NCBI RefSeq assembly: GCF_002014825.1
Contig: NZ_MUYU01000011.1
Location: 1 to 24,055 of the forward strand
Direction: 5' to 3'
DNA from: Moraxella pluranimalium
GTDB taxonomy: Bacteria; Pseudomonadota; Gammaproteobacteria; Pseudomonadales; Moraxellaceae
DNA: 24,055 bases
The position numbers and the translations under genes are program-made. Under the pieces are notes generated by a model that was given only the letters and a program-made list of their open reading frames with translations, was not told the DNA's origin and ran no database searches. Position 1 is the first letter of the stretch. Every line of letters starts with the position of its first letter. Of this stretch, positions 15,790 through 23,272 are shown in pieces.

Positions 15790-16956
15790 ATGCAAACATC
15801 AGTCAAAGCCACCTATATGCGTGGCGGTACTTCAAAAGGTACATTTTTTAACTTAACGGACTTACCAGAGCGTTGCCAAGTGGCAGGTTCTGCTCGTGAT
15901 AACTTTTTATTGCGTGTGGTGGGCAGTCCAGACCCTTATGGCAAGCAAATTGACGGTTTGGGTAACGGTTCATCATCAACATCAAAAGTGGTGATTTTAT
16001 CCAAATCGGACGTGGCAGGTCATGATGTCAATTATCTATTTGGTCAAGTTGCCATTGACAAAGCGATGATTGACTGGTCAGGAAACTGTGGTAATCTCAC
16101 CGCAGCGGTTGGCAGTTTTGCCATCATGAATGGTTTAGTATCAGCGGATAAAATTCCTGAAAATGGCATTTGTGAAGTCAAAATTTGGCAACAAAATATT
16201 GGCAAAACCATTATCGCTCATGTACCGATAGCGGGTGGTCAAGTTAAGGAAACAGGCGATTTTGAGCTTGATGGCGTAACCTTCCCCGCAAGTGAAGTAA
16301 AAATCGAATTTATTGACCCTGTGGACAGCGATGGTGATATGTTCCCAACTGGTAATTTAGTGGATACTTTAGATGTGCCTGATGTGGGTACATTTGATGT
16401 CACCTTGATTAATGCAGGGATTCCAACGGTCTTTTTGCGTGCCAAAGACTTAGGCTTTACAGGTACGGAATTACAAAAAGACATCAACTCAAATAGCGAA
16501 ATTTTAGCAAAATTGGAAAAAATCCGTGCTTATGGTGCGGTCAAAATGGGCTTAATTTCGGACATTAAAGAAGCTGAAACTCGCCAACATACGCCAAAAA
16601 TTGCTTGGGTTGCGTCTCCTACCGATTATGTGGCATCAAGTGGTAAGACCGTCAAGGCAAGTGAAATCAATTTACTCGCTCGTGCTATGAGTATGGGGCA
16701 ATTACATCATGCGATGATGGGAACAGCTTCAGTTGCGATTGGTACAGCAGGTACAATTGTGGGGACATTGGTCAATGAAGTGGCAGGCGGAAAGGCTTTG
16801 ACAGAAGTGCGTTTTGGTCATCCATCAGGGACGCTTTTGGTTGGCGGTCAATCTGAACTGGTTGATGGGAAATGGCTTGCCCGTAAGGTCTCGATGAGTC
16901 GTTCGGCTCGCCGTCTGATGACTGGTGAAGTGTGGGTACCTGCTGATAGTTTCTAA
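15790..16956 (+). CDS. prpF: 2-methylaconitate cis-trans isomerase
   Basis: Works with AcnD: isomerises the methylaconitate made by AcnD to 2-methyl-cis-aconitate, which aconitase then hydrates for PrpB. The 388-residue length and N-terminus (TYMRGGTSKGTFF) are typical. SKVVIL places K66, and WSGNCGNLTAAVG places C100, equivalent to the lysine and cysteine discussed as catalytic in PrpF. The C-terminal VRFGHPSGTLLVGG is also conserved. The ATG at 15790 follows AAGGAG. The 74-base gap from the DUF262 gene contains no strong promoter, so prpF may depend on transcription through the inserted nuclease gene. Base composition resembles acnD. Confidence 0.95.
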   Translation: MQTSVKATYMRGGTSKGTFFNLTDLPERCQVAGSARDNFLLRVVGSPDPYGKQIDGLGNGSSSTSKVVILSKSDVAGHDVNYLFGQVAIDKAMIDWSGNCGNLTAAVGSFAIMNGLVSADKIPENGICEVKIWQQNIGKTIIAHVPIAGGQVKETGDFELDGVTFPASEVKIEFIDPVDSDGDMFPTGNLVDTLDVPDVGTFDVTLINAGIPTVFLRAKDLGFTGTELQKDINSNSEILAKLEKIRAYGAVKMGLISDIKEAETRQHTPKIAWVASPTDYVASSGKTVKASEINLLARAMSMGQLHHAMMGTASVAIGTAGTIVGTLVNEVAGGKALTEVRFGHPSGTLLVGGQSELVDGKWLARKVSMSRSARRLMTGEVWVPADSF

Positions 16957-17020
16957 TCATCGGTGCTGTGATTGAAAGAAAACCGTAAATCACCCGCTAT
17001 TATCAACATCATCCAACAAA

Positions 17021-17049
17021 AAACCTGCTTTGATATACAAAGCAGGTTT
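17021..17049. terminator. Bidirectional terminator between prpF and the aminotransferase gene
   Basis: AAACCTGCTTTG (17021-17032) pairs with CAAAGCAGGTTT (17038-17049) around a 5-base loop. On the - strand the stem is followed by a T-run, and on the + strand by TTTATTAT. The position between convergent genes fits shared use. Confidence 0.88.
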
Positions 17050-17068
17050 ATTATCTAATATAAGCAGA

Positions 17069-18265
17069 TTATTTCAACACTTCTGCCATCGCATTGGCGA
17101 CATATTCGACATTGGCATTGTTCAGACCAGCGATACACATACGGCCATTTTCGACCATATATACCGCAAATTCATCACGCAGACGCACCACTTGCTCAGC
17201 AGTTAGACCTGTGAAGCTAAACATCCCTTGTTGCTTGGTGAAATAGCTAAAATCACGCTCAGGCAGCTTGGCAGATAGTACATCTTGTAGCTTTTGACGC
17301 ATTTCACGGATACGGTCACGCATCTCATAGACTTCGCCGACCCATTGGGTGAACAGCTTGTCATCATTCATCACGATATCCACGACCGCATTACCATGTG
17401 CTGGTGGGCTTGAGTAGATACGACGCACGGTGAATTTGAGCTGACCGTGTACTTTGTCCGACTCTTCTTTGGTTGGGCTGACAACCGATAGACCGCCGAC
17501 ACGCTCGCCGTATAGCGATAGGTTCTTAGAAAATGAATTGCTGACAAATACCGGCAAGCCCATCTCAACAGCACGGCGAATGGCATAGGCATCACCGTCC
17601 ATATCTTCGCCAAAGCCTTGATAAGCGATGTCCATGAATGGAATCAATTTTTGGTCTTTGACGATTTGTAATAGCACATCCCACTGCTCACGGGTCAAAT
17701 CCACACCGGTTGGGTTGTGGCAGCATGGGTGCAGTAGCACGACATCATTTTCGTTTAGGGTTTTGAAAAATTCGCACAGCTCATCGAACTTCACGCCGAT
17801 GGTTGCAGGGTCGTAGTATGGGTATTTGCCCACTTCCATACCTGCACCTTCAAAGATGCTGATGTGGTTGCCCCAAGTTGGGTTTGACACATAGCATTTG
17901 GCAGTTGGGAACCATTGATGGATAAAGTCCGCACCGACTTTGAGCGCACCTGAACCGCCTAGGGTTGCGATGGTAGCGACACGGCCTTCGGCAACGACAG
18001 CGCTATTTTTGCCAAATAGCAAATCTTGGCAAGCTTTACGATAACCTGGCAAGCCATCCATCGGTAGATAGCCGCGTGGGCGTGGTGGATTGGCGATGAT
18101 CGCTTCGGCTGCCTTGACGCACTCAAGTACTGGCAATTTGCCATCTTCGGTGTAGTACACACCAACGCCTAGATTCACCTTGATGTCGGTGCGTGGGTCA
18201 TTGGCAAATTTATCCATCAAACCCAAAATCGGGTCGCCTGCATAAGCGGTAACATGTTCAAACAT
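17069..18265 (-). CDS. Class I aspartate/aromatic amino acid aminotransferase (aspC/tyrB type)
   Basis: PLP enzyme moving amino groups between aspartate or aromatic amino acids and 2-oxoacids. The 398 residues and start (MFEHVTAYAGDPILGLMD) closely follow E. coli AspC/TyrB. The Schiff-base lysine is K247 in SNSFSKNLSLYGERVGG. The PLP pocket includes W131 (NPTWGNH), N184 (CCHNPTG), D212 and Y215 (MDIAYQGF). The substrate carboxylate arginine lies near the C-terminus, in the ENGRMCIAG segment. The ATG at 18265 has AAGGA 8 bases upstream. Whether the main substrate is aspartate or tyrosine/phenylalanine cannot be settled from sequence, so no symbol is given. It stands alone between two terminators, so it is probably a single-gene unit. 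Confidence 0.93.
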   Translation of the reverse strand: MFEHVTAYAGDPILGLMDKFANDPRTDIKVNLGVGVYYTEDGKLPVLECVKAAEAIIANPPRPRGYLPMDGLPGYRKACQDLLFGKNSAVVAEGRVATIATLGGSGALKVGADFIHQWFPTAKCYVSNPTWGNHISIFEGAGMEVGKYPYYDPATIGVKFDELCEFFKTLNENDVVLLHPCCHNPTGVDLTREQWDVLLQIVKDQKLIPFMDIAYQGFGEDMDGDAYAIRRAVEMGLPVFVSNSFSKNLSLYGERVGGLSVVSPTKEESDKVHGQLKFTVRRIYSSPPAHGNAVVDIVMNDDKLFTQWVGEVYEMRDRIREMRQKLQDVLSAKLPERDFSYFTKQQGMFSFTGLTAEQVVRLRDEFAVYMVENGRMCIAGLNNANVEYVANAMAEVLK

Positions 18266-18380
18266 GGCTTTATCCTTGTTGGTTTACAAAAGTGGTTTAT
18301 AAAGACTAATTAGCTTAGTATAACGCAAATCTTTCGCTTTGTGGGTGAAAATTCACGCATTTTTTGTGCCAATTTTCAAC

Positions 18381-18409
18381 AAAACCGCCAAGCAAAGCCT
18401 GCTTGACGG
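18381..18409 (-). terminator. Terminator of the second lysR gene
   Basis: Read on the - strand, CCGTCAAGC pairs with GCTTGGCGG (one wobble) around 7 bases, then TTTTGTT. A longer alternative uses AAAACCGCCAAG inside the last codons of the gene with the same 3' arm, so the coding end and the terminator overlap and two hairpins compete. Confidence 0.75.
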
Positions 18410-18415
18410 TCGTAT

Positions 18416-19339
18416 TTAGAGCTTGGCGGTTTTTGAGTTGGTGACCAAAAACTCATGGGCGTTTTGTTCCAAAAACTCTTTGAAAGCAATCGCAGCGGGC
18501 GATAGTGAGCGGTTTTTGTGCGTATAAAGCAAAAATTTGCGCTCAACCACAGGGTCGGCAATCGGTCGCATGACAAGCCCGTACTGCTCCACCCATTCGG
18601 CAGCGTACAACAGGCACAAGGTCACGCCCAGACCCATGCGTGTCATGCCAATCGCCGTCGATAAAAAGTTCACTTCAAAATCTGGATTAAAAATACGCCC
18701 CGAAATCTGTGTCGGTAGCTCGTTTTGTAGGCTTTTGATAAATGGGCCATTGAGCGTAATCAATCGCTCATTCATCAAATCCGACCAACGCACGACATCT
18801 TTTTTGGCAAAGGGGTGTGTGGCTGGCAGCACCAAATAAAACGGGGATGCGAACAGCGCTTCGGCATTGAGATCATCAGAGTGAAAACGCTCGGGAGCAA
18901 CGCCCAAATCCGCTTCGAGATTCTCAATATGATTGACCACATCATCGACCGAGCAGTCGGTGAGTGTCACTTGGATATTGGGGTGAATTTCGCTGAATTT
19001 AGCGATAAATTTGGGCATGGTGCTGGCAGAAAGCTGTTGTGATACTGCCAGACGCACATGCCCTTGATGCAAAGATTTTAGGTTGCCAACCTTTTCGTTG
19101 AGCACGCTCATTTCGTTGAGCACTCGTTTGGCTTGGGGGAGTAATCGCAAGCCTGCATCCGACAGGTGCAGTTTGCGTGTGGTACGATCAAACAGCTTAA
19201 CTTCTAAATTTTGTTCAAGCTCTTTGATCAATCCTGACAGCGCCGATTGGGTTAGGCAGAGAGTTTCGGCAGCTTTGGTAAAGCTATTTTGTTCAGCGAC
19301 CAGCACAAAGGCTCGCAGTTGTCGAAGTGTGGTACTCAC
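18416..19339 (-). CDS. LysR-family transcriptional regulator
   Basis: A 307-residue regulator. The N-terminal winged helix-turn-helix (residues 1-62) includes NSFTKAAETLCLTQSALSGLIKELEQ. The effector-binding domain follows from about residue 90, with HVRLAVSQQLSASTMP and LEADLGVAPERF. I chose the GTG at 19339 because AAGGA sits 6 bases upstream and the protein then begins at the usual LysR position (STTLRQLRAF). The frame is open to 19414, but that part contains the promoter. The target is unknown. It lies between the aminotransferase and chaA on the same strand, each with its own terminator, and there is no divergent partner, so the usual LysR guilt by association gives little. Confidence 0.88.
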   Translation of the reverse strand: MSTTLRQLRAFVLVAEQNSFTKAAETLCLTQSALSGLIKELEQNLEVKLFDRTTRKLHLSDAGLRLLPQAKRVLNEMSVLNEKVGNLKSLHQGHVRLAVSQQLSASTMPKFIAKFSEIHPNIQVTLTDCSVDDVVNHIENLEADLGVAPERFHSDDLNAEALFASPFYLVLPATHPFAKKDVVRWSDLMNERLITLNGPFIKSLQNELPTQISGRIFNPDFEVNFLSTAIGMTRMGLGVTLCLLYAAEWVEQYGLVMRPIADPVVERKFLLYTHKNRSLSPAAIAFKEFLEQNAHEFLVTNSKTAKL

Positions 19340-19366
19340 AAATGTCCTTGATTTACAGCTTAAGAT

Positions 19367-19407
19367 ATATAAGCTTATATTATAAATTGATAAATGGGTG
19401 AATACAA
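19367..19407 (-). promoter_or_regulatory. Predicted promoter and palindromic operator of the second lysR gene
   Basis: On the - strand, TTGTAT (19402-19407) and a perfect TATAAT (19379-19384) are separated by 17 bases. The 14-base perfect palindrome ATATAAGCTTATAT (19367-19380) overlaps the -10 edge and the expected start of transcription, which suits autorepression. Confidence 0.5.
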
Positions 19408-19450
19408 GCCACAAATGCCGTATGAAACGATTTTTATTATCAATATCATC

Positions 19451-19485
19451 AAAAACAGGCTTGGATTAAATCAATCACAAGCCTG
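19451..19485 (-). terminator. Terminator of chaA
   Basis: On the - strand, CAGGCTTG pairs with CAAGCCTG (19478-19485 with 19456-19463) around 14 bases, followed directly by TTTTTGATG. Inner GATT/AATC bases may lengthen the stem. Confidence 0.8.
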
Positions 19486-19509
19486 ATATCGTTCATGGCA
19501 TGATTTGAA

Positions 19510-20589
19510 TCATGGCACGATGATGGTAAAGATATACGCCGCCAAGTTCACAAGCAGCACGATACCATATAGGATATTGGTGCGTCCTTGATTGAGCGAT
19601 AGCATGACGATGAATGTCGATAAGCCAAGCAGTACCATCGATTTACCATCAAGCCCAAGCACGAGCGGAATGTCATATAATAAGCAGACAATCGTCACCG
19701 CAGGGATGGTCAAGCCAATACTAGCAAGCGCAGAGCCAAGCGCTAGGTTTAGACTGGTCTGAAAGCGGTTGCGATTGGCGGCATTGAGCGCAGCCAAGCC
19801 TTCGGGCAGTAGCACCACCGCTGCGATAATCACACCGACCAGAGCCGCAGGCGCACCCATCGCCGCTACCATCGACTCGATACTTGGCGATAGACTCTTG
19901 GCAAGTAGCACCACAATACCAAGACACACCAGCAAAAAGCCAAAGCTTGCCGCCGTCACCTTGCCTGACGGTGGCTCAGCATGATGGTCCAAATCATCAT
20001 CGGCTGCCAAAAAATAATCCCGATGACGCACCGTCTGCACCATGATAAACGAGCCATACAGCACCAATGATGCGGTGGCAACAAACATCAGCTGAGCAGA
20101 CGAATATGTCCCTTCGGCGGTGGTTGTGGTGAAATTTGGCAAAATCAGCGTCATCACCAAAATCGACACCAGCGTAATCAGTGCAGTGCTTGCCGATTTT
20201 TGACCAAAAAACTGCTCACGGTGCTTAAGCCCGCCAATCATCAATGACAAACCCAAAATACCGTTTAATATGAGCATAATAGCAGCAAATACCGTATCAC
20301 GAGCCAAATAAGCGGCATTATCCCCACCTGCCACCATCAGCGAGATAATCAGCGCCACTTCGATGATAGTAATGGCAAGCGCCAAAATAATCGTACCAAA
20401 TGGCTCGCCCACCTTGTGCGCTACCACTTCGGCATGATAGACCGCCGATAGCACACTACCAATCAAAAACACCCCGCCCAATATCTGTAGCAGTACACTG
20501 CCTTTGATACCAAAAAAGTACAATCCCCACGCCACCAATGGTAATGCCATCGACCACACAGGCAAGCCAAAACGAGCGTTTGATGCCAT
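19510..20589 (-). CDS. chaA: ChaA-type calcium (sodium, potassium)/proton antiporter
   Basis: An inner-membrane cation/H+ exchanger that exports Ca2+, and Na+ or K+ in some relatives, using the proton gradient. 359 residues, close to the 366 of E. coli ChaA, with about ten or eleven hydrophobic segments in two halves. The two alpha-repeat signatures of the Ca2+/cation antiporter superfamily are visible: ALAITIIEVALIISLM with its key glutamate in the first half, and LLPEGLAALNAANRNRFQTS followed by LNLALGSALASIGLTIP in the second. The His/Asp-rich loop DDDLDHHAE lies between them and may bind metal. I chose the ATG at 20589, which has AAGGAG 5 bases upstream; the GTG at 20595 overlaps that site. 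A leader of roughly 120 bases with nested complementary helices precedes it. Confidence 0.88.
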   Translation of the reverse strand: MASNARFGLPVWSMALPLVAWGLYFFGIKGSVLLQILGGVFLIGSVLSAVYHAEVVAHKVGEPFGTIILALAITIIEVALIISLMVAGGDNAAYLARDTVFAAIMLILNGILGLSLMIGGLKHREQFFGQKSASTALITLVSILVMTLILPNFTTTTAEGTYSSAQLMFVATASLVLYGSFIMVQTVRHRDYFLAADDDLDHHAEPPSGKVTAASFGFLLVCLGIVVLLAKSLSPSIESMVAAMGAPAALVGVIIAAVVLLPEGLAALNAANRNRFQTSLNLALGSALASIGLTIPAVTIVCLLYDIPLVLGLDGKSMVLLGLSTFIVMLSLNQGRTNILYGIVLLVNLAAYIFTIIVP

Positions 20590-20610
20590 AGACACTCCTT
20601 ATACTGGTTA

Positions 20611-20680
20611 ATCATCAAGCCAAGCACGCCACAAAGATGACAGCTCAAAGATAACATCTAAGTTCGTGCCGCTTGATGAT
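20611..20680 (-). promoter_or_regulatory. Structured 5' leader of chaA with three nested helices
   Basis: Three complementary pairs nest in order: 20611-20620 with 20671-20680 (10 bp), 20624-20628 with 20665-20669 (5 bp), and 20635-20639 with 20655-20659 (5 bp). They are separated by small internal loops and capped by a 15-base loop. The outer stem ends 13 bases before the AAGGAG of chaA. A TATAAT on the - strand at 20718-20723 could start the transcript, although no good -35 is seen. It does not show the hallmarks of the yybP-ykoY manganese riboswitch that I would recognise. It could be an uncharacterised regulatory leader or chance pairing. Confidence 0.4.
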
Positions 20681-20777
20681 GGTTAATTTGCTTTTTTTAA
20701 TTGATTAATTTTATCACATTATAAAAATAGTTTTGTTGGATAAATGATACACAGCATCACACAGGGTTGCTGTCGGC

Positions 20778-22613
20778 TTAATCTTCACCCAAAAACCCAC
20801 CACTTTGGCGTGCCCACAAGGACGCATAGACACCGCCTTTGGCAATCAGCTCATCATGACTACCCATCTCAACGATATTGCCACCATCCATCACCACAAG
20901 CTTATCCATCGATGCGATGGTTGAGAGTCTGTGTGCAATGGCAATCACTGTCTTGCCTGCCATCATCTCGTCGAGACTTTGGGTGATGGCGTGCTCCACT
21001 TCGCTATCGAGCGCACTGGTCGCTTCATCCAGTAGCAAAATCGGTGCATTTTTTAGCATGACACGAGCGATGGCGATACGTTGACGCTGACCGCCTGATA
21101 GCTTGACCCCCCGCTCGCCGACTTGGGTATCTAGCCCTGTGTTGCCGTGCTTGTCCTGTAGTGTTTGGATAAATTCCCAAGCGTGTGCTGCCTTGGCTGC
21201 GGCGATAATCTCATCATCACTGGCATCTGGTCGTCCATAGGCGATGTTCTCTCGCACGGTGCGATGTAGTAGGCTTGTGTCTTGGGTGACCATGCCGATA
21301 TTTTGGCGTAGGGATTCTTGGGTGATGTCACTGATGTCCTGACCATCGATACTGATGCGACCGCCACCGACATCATAAAATCTGAGTAGCAGATTAACTA
21401 AGGTGGATTTGCCTGCGCCTGAGCGCCCGACCAAGCCCACTTTCTCGCCTGCTTGGATACTAAGATTAAAATCATTCAACAATGCTGTGTTGGCTTTGCC
21501 ATAATTGAATGATACTTGCTCAAAATCGATTTTACCTTGTTTCACGTGGAACACTTTGGCGTCTGCCCTATCCACGACCGCATGGGGTGTGGTCAAGGTT
21601 TTCATACCATCTTGGACAGTGCCCAAATGCTCAAACAGCGACGCCGTCTCCCACAGCACCCAATGCGTCAAGCCCTGCAAGCGGATTGCCAATGCACCTG
21701 CCACCGCCACTGCACCTGCGCCCACATTGCCCTGCATCCACAGATACAGCCCCATCGCCACCGAGCCTGTAACCGTAATCAGCGCAATGGTCGAAATCAT
21801 TATCTCAAGCAAGCTCACCAATCGCATCTGATTGTGCACCTTGCCCAAAAAATGCTTCATCGCTTCTTTGGCATACGCCGACTCACGGCGAGAATGGCTA
21901 AATAGCTTGACCGTACTGATATTGGCATAAGCATCGGTGATTCGACCTGTCATCAAGGCACGGGCATCAGCTTGTTCTTTGGCGGTGTTTTGTAATCTTG
22001 GTAACAAAAAAATCAGCAGACCACTCACCATCAGCACCCACAGCACAAATGGCACTGCCAATAACGGATGCAAACTGACCAGCACCGCCCCCGAGCCCAC
22101 CAAAAACGTGGTGATAAACACAAACACGCCAATCACCGTCATCACCACATCCCTGACTGCCAAAGCCGTCTGCATCACCTTGGCAGAGACTCGTCCCGAA
22201 AATTCATCCTGATAAAACTGCATCGACTGCCCAAGCATATGCTGATGAAAAATCCACCGCAAACGCATCGGCGTCACGCCCTGTAGTACCTGATGATGAA
22301 TCGTCGTCTCAAACAACATCACCACAGGCACACAGACACTGATGGCAAACATGGTGATGAGCGCAGATTTTTTATCCGCCCACAGCTGACTTGGGCTATA
22401 CACACTCATCCAGTCAACAATCTGCCCCACCCATGCATAGACAAATGCCCAATACAGCCCCGACACCGCCGTCAGCAGTGTAAATAGCACAAGCCAACCC
22501 CGAAAACCCGTCGTGCACGCATAAATGAATGATGCCAGCGAGCCTGTGGTCTTGGGCAAGGTGATGTCTGGAAATGAGTCTAAACGCTTTTCAAAATAAG
22601 AAAAAAAGGACAT
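20778..22613 (-). CDS. ABC exporter, fused permease and ATPase half-transporter (MsbA-like)
   Basis: A 611-residue type IV ABC exporter half-transporter that should work as a dimer in the inner membrane. Residues about 30-325 hold the transmembrane domain with about six spans. The ATPase domain follows: Walker A GRSGAGKST (396-404), Q-loop near 444 (VTQDTSLL), signature LSGGQRQRIAIAR from 505, Walker B ILLLDEATS (525-533) and switch histidine H561 (IAHRLS). All catalytic residues are intact. I chose the ATG at 22613; the frame is open to 22814, but that 67-residue extension lacks membrane character, overlaps cueR and spans a predicted promoter. Substrate unknown: lipid, peptide or drug are all possible. 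It is on the same strand as cueR, but the 184-base gap argues for separate transcription. Confidence 0.88.
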   Translation of the reverse strand: MSFFSYFEKRLDSFPDITLPKTTGSLASFIYACTTGFRGWLVLFTLLTAVSGLYWAFVYAWVGQIVDWMSVYSPSQLWADKKSALITMFAISVCVPVVMLFETTIHHQVLQGVTPMRLRWIFHQHMLGQSMQFYQDEFSGRVSAKVMQTALAVRDVVMTVIGVFVFITTFLVGSGAVLVSLHPLLAVPFVLWVLMVSGLLIFLLPRLQNTAKEQADARALMTGRITDAYANISTVKLFSHSRRESAYAKEAMKHFLGKVHNQMRLVSLLEIMISTIALITVTGSVAMGLYLWMQGNVGAGAVAVAGALAIRLQGLTHWVLWETASLFEHLGTVQDGMKTLTTPHAVVDRADAKVFHVKQGKIDFEQVSFNYGKANTALLNDFNLSIQAGEKVGLVGRSGAGKSTLVNLLLRFYDVGGGRISIDGQDISDITQESLRQNIGMVTQDTSLLHRTVRENIAYGRPDASDDEIIAAAKAAHAWEFIQTLQDKHGNTGLDTQVGERGVKLSGGQRQRIAIARVMLKNAPILLLDEATSALDSEVEHAITQSLDEMMAGKTVIAIAHRLSTIASMDKLVVMDGGNIVEMGSHDELIAKGGVYASLWARQSGGFLGED

Positions 22614-22643
22614 AGTGTTACCGTAGCTGATATTGAGCGATTC

Positions 22644-22649
22644 ATTATA
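22644..22649 (-). promoter_or_regulatory. Extended -10 promoter of the ABC exporter
   Basis: On the - strand the sequence TGTTATAAT gives a perfect TATAAT with the upstream TG of an extended -10. No clear -35 is seen. Transcription would begin near 22637, supporting the exporter start at 22613. Confidence 0.45.
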
Positions 22650-22797
22650 ACAAAAACAATCATGCGGTGGGGGTATAATGGCGGGGATAAGCCATGTTTT
22701 GATAGATAACTGCAAGCACTTGATGGTAGTGCCTGTACAGTCAATCATGATTGCAAATTGTTCAGGTGTGGCTTGATGGCGTAGCAAAGGATAAAAC

Positions 22798-23193
22798 TTA
22801 TTCGTTTGATGCACCCAACGACTGCAAAATCACGCAGTCCGACCGCTCATCACCATGACAGGCATCATGCCATGCTTGCAGGGTATCTTTCATGGCTTGT
22901 AGCTGAGCAATCTTGGCAGTCAACTCATCGATATGCGCCGATGTCAGCGCCTTGACCGCACAGCTGGTGCGATTCGGGTCGTCTTGCAGTGCAAGCAGTG
23001 CTTGGATTTGAGTCAACGAAAACCCCACTTGCCGAGCTCGTGCGATGAATGTCAATCGCTCAATCGCTGACTGTCCATAAGTGCGATAGCCTGATGCCGT
23101 GCGTGTGGTGGCGGGGAGCAGACCCGCTTTTTCATAGTCTCGAATTTGTTTGGCGGATAGCCCTGTTTGAGCGGCGGCTTGGCTGATGTTCAT
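22798..23193 (-). CDS. cueR: Copper-responsive MerR-family regulator
   Basis: A 131-residue MerR-type sensor. Residues 1-70 are the winged helix (MNISQAAAQTGLSAKQIRDYEKAGLL), followed by a dimerisation helix and a metal loop. C112 and C120, spaced CHGDERSDC, fall at the same numbers as the two Cu(I)-binding cysteines of E. coli CueR. S77 matches the serine that marks sensors of +1 metals (Cu, Ag, Au). The start at 23193 gives this numbering and keeps the operator outside the gene; in-frame alternatives exist at 23214 and 23247, and none has a strong ribosome-binding site. It is divergent from a DUF305 lipoprotein gene across a promoter of the MerR type. Known mode: binds both without and with metal, and untwists a 19-bp-spacer promoter when copper is bound. 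Confidence 0.9.
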   Translation of the reverse strand: MNISQAAAQTGLSAKQIRDYEKAGLLPATTRTASGYRTYGQSAIERLTFIARARQVGFSLTQIQALLALQDDPNRTSCAVKALTSAHIDELTAKIAQLQAMKDTLQAWHDACHGDERSDCVILQSLGASNE

Positions 23194-23201
23194 GATGGTG
23201 C

Positions 23202-23232
23202 TTGACTTTGACATAGGGTTAAGGTTTATACT
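23202..23232 (+). promoter_or_regulatory. CueR-type promoter/operator with 19-bp spacer
   Basis: TTGACT (23202-23207) and TATACT (23227-23232) are separated by 19 bases, the overlong spacing typical of MerR-family targets. The spacer holds an imperfect dyad (ACTTTGAC ... GTTAAGGT) and strongly recalls the E. coli copA promoter layout. It reads toward the DUF305 gene, whose ATG is 41 bases after the -10. Confidence 0.82.
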
Positions 23233-23272
23233 AACAGCACCATCCATTTATTGCAACAGCTTAGGAGTTATC

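Noticed and set aside
20751..20773. Hairpin ACAGCA/TGCTGT after the ABC exporter as a terminator
   Set aside because: Only 6 bp and no T-run on the - strand.
22614..22814. 67-residue N-terminal extension of the ABC exporter frame, reading toward cueR
   Set aside because: It overlaps the end of cueR, has no membrane or signal character, and contains the likely promoter (22644-22649). The family-like start is the ATG at 22613. A decayed gene fragment is possible but unsupported.
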